A stretch of DNA of 52,526 bases from Vibrio penaeicida (GTDB taxonomy: Bacteria > Pseudomonadota > Gammaproteobacteria > Enterobacterales > Vibrionaceae), in NCBI RefSeq assembly GCF_002933855.1, contig NZ_BFAQ01000053.1, forward strand, positions 24,332 through 76,857, given 5' to 3'. The notes below the pieces were generated by a model. The model was not told the origin of the DNA and made no database searches. It was given only the letters and a program-made list of their open reading frames with translations. Both the position numbers and the translations under genes were made by a program. This document shows, in pieces, positions 52,326 through 52,526 of the stretch; positions within the stretch are counted from its first letter, which is position 1, and every line of letters begins with the position of its first letter.

Positions 52326-52526
52326 AAATCCTCTTTGGTAAGGCAACTTTGAGGGTTTTATTATCTACTAGAATGACATTTACTATCAATTTCAATAATG
52401 AGAATGAAGATATAATGCTGTAATTAAAGGTTATATTTTGATTTTGTGATTTATTTGTTAATTAGTTGTTGCGCGAGATTGGAAAATTTATTAGCGTAAT
52501 TGGTAAGGCAAATTTGTTTACTAAGG

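Overview
The window looks like a chromosomal segment from a marine gammaproteobacterium of the Vibrionaceae, most likely a Vibrio. I infer this from a gene set in the same order as the Vibrio fischeri syp (symbiosis polysaccharide) locus, from an isocitrate lyase of about 530 residues beside malate synthase G, and from AT-leaning DNA with Vibrio-like RhlE, BtuCD, CobTSU and AstE proteins. There are no rRNA, tRNA, CRISPR, phage or insertion-sequence genes.

Left part (1-21.9 kb). A truncated EIIC-EAL c-di-GMP phosphodiesterase runs into a bidirectional terminator. Beyond it lies a long leftward syp-type exopolysaccharide cluster. Read in transcription order it is sypA (STAS switch), sypB (OmpA lipoprotein), sypC (export porin), sypD (degenerate ATPase), sypE (kinase/REC/PP2C), sypF (hybrid kinase), sypG (sigma-54 activator), sypH, sypI and sypJ (glycosyltransferases), sypM (acyltransferase), sypN (glycosyltransferase), sypO (chain-length protein), sypP and sypQ (glycosyltransferases) and sypR (initiating sugar transferase). 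Sites resembling sigma-54 promoters, each with TTCTCA-N3-TG enhancer-like motifs, precede sypA, sypI, sypM and sypP. SypF/SypG phosphorelay control therefore appears conserved. Nothing resembling sypK or sypL lies between sypJ and sypM. That interval holds a terminator, promoter-like sites and a 35-codon ORF with a perfect Shine-Dalgarno sequence.

Middle part (22-38.6 kb). An orphan solute-binding protein is followed by a tight cobT-cobS-cobU-cobC-pepF run (cobalamin lower-loop assembly plus an M3 oligopeptidase). Next is a small accessory pair: a leaderless M23 endopeptidase with an N-terminal peptidoglycan-binding-like module, and a secreted protein of unknown family six bases downstream. 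This pair resembles an antibacterial effector with its immunity protein. AstE, BtuC and BtuD follow. After them come a leftward long-form GAPDH, two tiny membrane proteins and rhlE.

Right part (37-52.5 kb). A RamB/ScfR-like regulator diverges from the glyoxylate-shunt genes glcB and aceA. The intergenic region carries three 14-bp-spaced direct repeats. A methyltransferase, a DUF4386-like membrane protein and a YrdC/Sua5-like protein behind a near-perfect Fur box come next. The window closes with a FadR-subfamily GntR regulator diverging from a five-gene branched-chain-amino-acid-type ABC importer plus a hydantoin/allantoin-type racemase, and a NIPSNAP protein. The divergent region has two identical ATTGTTAACAAT palindromes, probably the regulator's operator.

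Most of the window is conserved housekeeping or known accessory function. The points most worth following up are the M23 protein/secreted partner pair, the altered syp cluster, the Fur-box YrdC-like gene and the uncharacterised importer-racemase unit.
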